Both the position numbers and the translations under genes were made by a program. Positions 62,574 to 64,000 of a stretch of DNA of 64,000 bases are shown here, one piece after another. The stretch's first letter is position 1. Each line of letters begins with the position of its first letter. The notes under the pieces are model-generated. The model saw only the letters and a list, made by a program, of their open reading frames with translations. It was not told where the DNA came from and searched no databases. The DNA is from Alterluteimonas quercicellularis (GTDB taxonomy: Bacteria; Pseudomonadota; Gammaproteobacteria; Xanthomonadales; Xanthomonadaceae), in NCBI RefSeq assembly GCF_021191635.1, contig NZ_JAIWPR010000031.1, positions 1 to 64,000 of the forward strand, given 5' to 3'.

Positions 62574-63251
62574 ATGTCCCAGACCATCCTCGTCGCCGAC
62601 GACCATCCGCTGTTCCGCGAAGCGCTGCGCGGCGCGGTCGCGCGCAACCTGCCGGCCGCGCGCCTGCGCGAGGCGCACGACACCGCCACGCTCTACGCCC
62701 TGGTCGAGGACGAGCCGGACGCCGACCTGCTGCTGCTCGACCTCAACATGCCCGGCGCGCAGGGCTTCAGCGCGCTGGTGCACCTGCGCGCGCAGCACCC
62801 GCAGCTGCCGATCGTGATCGTCTCCGCGCGCGAGGAGCCCACGGTGATGCGGCGCGCGCTCGACCACGGCGCGATGGGCTTCATCCCCAAGTCGGCCGAC
62901 ACCCAGGTGCTGGGCGAGGCGCTGCAGCGGGTGCTGGAGGGCGACCGCTGGGTGCCGGCCGCGGCCAGCGCGGCGCCGGCCGCCAGCGCCGACGAGCACG
63001 ACGTGGCCGCGCGCGTCAGCGACCTCACCCCGCAGCAGTTCCGCGTGCTGCAGATGCTGGGCGAGGGCATGCTCAACAAGCAGATCGGCTACGAGCTGGG
63101 CGTGTCCGAGGCCACGGTGAAGGCGCACATGAGCGCGATCCTGCGCAAGCTCGGCGCCTCCAACCGCACCCAGGCGGTGCTGATCGCCGGCCGCCTGGCG
63201 GTGGACCCGGCCACGGTCACGCCGCCGCCCGAGGAGCACGACGACGTGTAG
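62574..63251 (+). CDS. LuxR-type response regulator, candidate regulator of acetate use
   Basis: A 225-aa response regulator. The receiver domain has Asp-Asp (VADDHP), phosphoacceptor Asp in LLLLDLNMPG and Lys in GFIPKSAD. A LuxR-type helix-turn-helix follows (LTPQQFRVLQMLGEGMLNKQ, then VSEATVKAHMSAILRKLG). Its place after acs resembles CrbR/ErdR, which activate acs in Vibrio and Pseudomonas. No partner kinase is in the window. Confidence 0.85.
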   Translation: MSQTILVADDHPLFREALRGAVARNLPAARLREAHDTATLYALVEDEPDADLLLLDLNMPGAQGFSALVHLRAQHPQLPIVIVSAREEPTVMRRALDHGAMGFIPKSADTQVLGEALQRVLEGDRWVPAAASAAPAASADEHDVAARVSDLTPQQFRVLQMLGEGMLNKQIGYELGVSEATVKAHMSAILRKLGASNRTQAVLIAGRLAVDPATVTPPPEEHDDV

Positions 63252-63326
63252 GAGCGCGCTCGCGCGCGACGCTCTTCCCGTCCGGCACCCAACAAAAAAG
63301 CATCGCGCGCGAGCGCGCTCCTACAG
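63247..63326. repeat. REP-like repeat pair (inverted, BIME-like)
   Basis: Two intact inverted copies are separated by about 36 nt. The pair starts within the stop codon of the response regulator gene (TAG of GTAGGAGCG) and ends just before the exoD stop, between convergent genes. Confidence 0.88.
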
Positions 63327-63330
63327 TGCT

Positions 63331-63972
63331 TCAGCCCCCCGACATCCGCTGCCACAGCGTGTGCAGCGCGTAGCCGCCGCCGCCGATCAGCACGCCGAAG
63401 TAGATCACGGTGCCGATGGTGGCCAGGTGCCCGAGCAGGATCGCGCCACCGTCGCGCTGGATCATGCCGATGGCGTAGAACAGCAGCGCCACGGCCGGGA
63501 AGGTGTTGCTGAAGGGGACGAAGCCGAACGGCGCCATCAGCAGCAGCGCGGCGAAGATGAAGGCCAGGCTGTTGAAGGTGTCGATCGCGCGGCCCTCGGC
63601 CAGCGGCGCCAGCCGCCCCGGCCGCGCCACGCGCTCGAGCCGGCGCACCCAGCCCAGGCCGCGGGTGAGGCCGTTGCGCAGCTTCTCGGCCGGCAGCCGC
63701 CGCTCGCGCAGGCGCTGCGGCAGCCACAGCGGGCGCCGCGTCAGCCGGCTCACGCCGATCAGCAGCAGCGCCGCGCCGAACACCGTGCTCACGCCCGGGA
63801 TCGAGACCGGGATCAGGAACACCACCGTCAGCAGCATCGACAGCATCAGCAGGCCCTCGCTGCCGATGCGCTCGATGATCGCGCCGAGGGTCAGGTGTTC
63901 GCCGTCGAGGTCGGCGATGATCTGTTCGAGCCGGTCGCCGAGCGAGGCGTGGCGGGGATCGTGGGCGGTCAT
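63331..63972 (-). CDS. ExoD-family membrane protein
   Basis: A 213-aa protein of the ExoD family, linked in rhizobia to exopolysaccharide synthesis and alkaline tolerance. It has an N-terminal helical region (LGDRLEQIIADLDGEHLTLG) and about four membrane segments, with the family motifs GIIERIG-like (GAIIERIGSEGLLMLSMLLT) and PGVSTVFGAALLLIGVSRL. It is complete, its ATG at 63972 near the window edge. Confidence 0.85.
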   Translation of the reverse strand: MTAHDPRHASLGDRLEQIIADLDGEHLTLGAIIERIGSEGLLMLSMLLTVVFLIPVSIPGVSTVFGAALLLIGVSRLTRRPLWLPQRLRERRLPAEKLRNGLTRGLGWVRRLERVARPGRLAPLAEGRAIDTFNSLAFIFAALLLMAPFGFVPFSNTFPAVALLFYAIGMIQRDGGAILLGHLATIGTVIYFGVLIGGGGYALHTLWQRMSGG

Positions 63973-64000
63973 GCGGGAGCGGGCGCCTCGCGTGGCGTCG

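Overview
The window is very GC-rich (about 70 percent by eye) and dense with genes. Gene content points to the Xanthomonadaceae/Lysobacteraceae (Lysobacter-, Luteimonas- or Xanthomonas-like Gammaproteobacteria): a TonB-receptor-centred xylan locus, a DcaP porin beside acs, a YdcH-type protein, and many copies of a GC-rich palindromic repeat (core GTAGGAGCGCGCTCGCG and its complement). This assignment is inference; there is no rRNA or other taxonomic marker in the window.

Positions 1-13.7 kb hold a glucuronoxylan utilisation locus. One arm (minus strand) has a hexuronate permease, a GH10 xylanase lipoprotein, a GH115 alpha-glucuronidase and glucuronate isomerase. The divergent arm (plus strand) has a TonB-dependent receptor, a GPH-family sugar symporter, a GH43 xylosidase/arabinofuranosidase and an aldose epimerase. 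The 421-bp divergent promoter region holds two 14-bp palindromes of the LacI-repressor type. Positions 13.8-25.2 kb are mostly chromosomal genes: ABC-F ATPase, YdcH, prolyl oligopeptidase, a LuxR-type regulator divergent from a secreted repeat protein, PlsB, and hypothetical proteins.

Positions 25.4-42.4 kb carry a non-flagellar type III secretion system (T3SS). sctU stands alone on the plus strand and runs into a minus-strand operon (histidine kinase, FixJ-type regulator, sctQ, sctR, sctS, sctT). A plus-strand series follows: a FliO-like protein, sctV, sctD, needle sctF, sctI, sctJ, sctK, sctL, sctN, sctO, sctP, an unknown protein and a second needle-like protein. Unusual points are the FliO-like protein (normally flagellar only), a roughly 115-residue Ala/Pro-rich insertion in SctR, two needle-like paralogues, a perfect CRP/Clp-type palindrome before sctV, an in-locus two-component system, and no secretin, translocon, gatekeeper or recognised effector gene. 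A 460-aa Ala-rich protein with two C-terminal membrane segments lies just downstream and is a candidate substrate.

Positions 44.7-64 kb are again mostly housekeeping: class C acid phosphatase, Rep helicase, thymidine kinase, MutM, a fatty-acid desaturase, an EF-hand protein, a metalloprotease/TPM fusion, a LysR-controlled NmrA pair, and an acetate-type module (MHS transporter, DcaP porin, acs, LuxR-type response regulator). An ExoD-family protein closes the window. The palindromic repeats sit in intergenic gaps outside the T3SS core, with one exception: a repeat pair lies in frame inside the 5' end of the GH115 gene.
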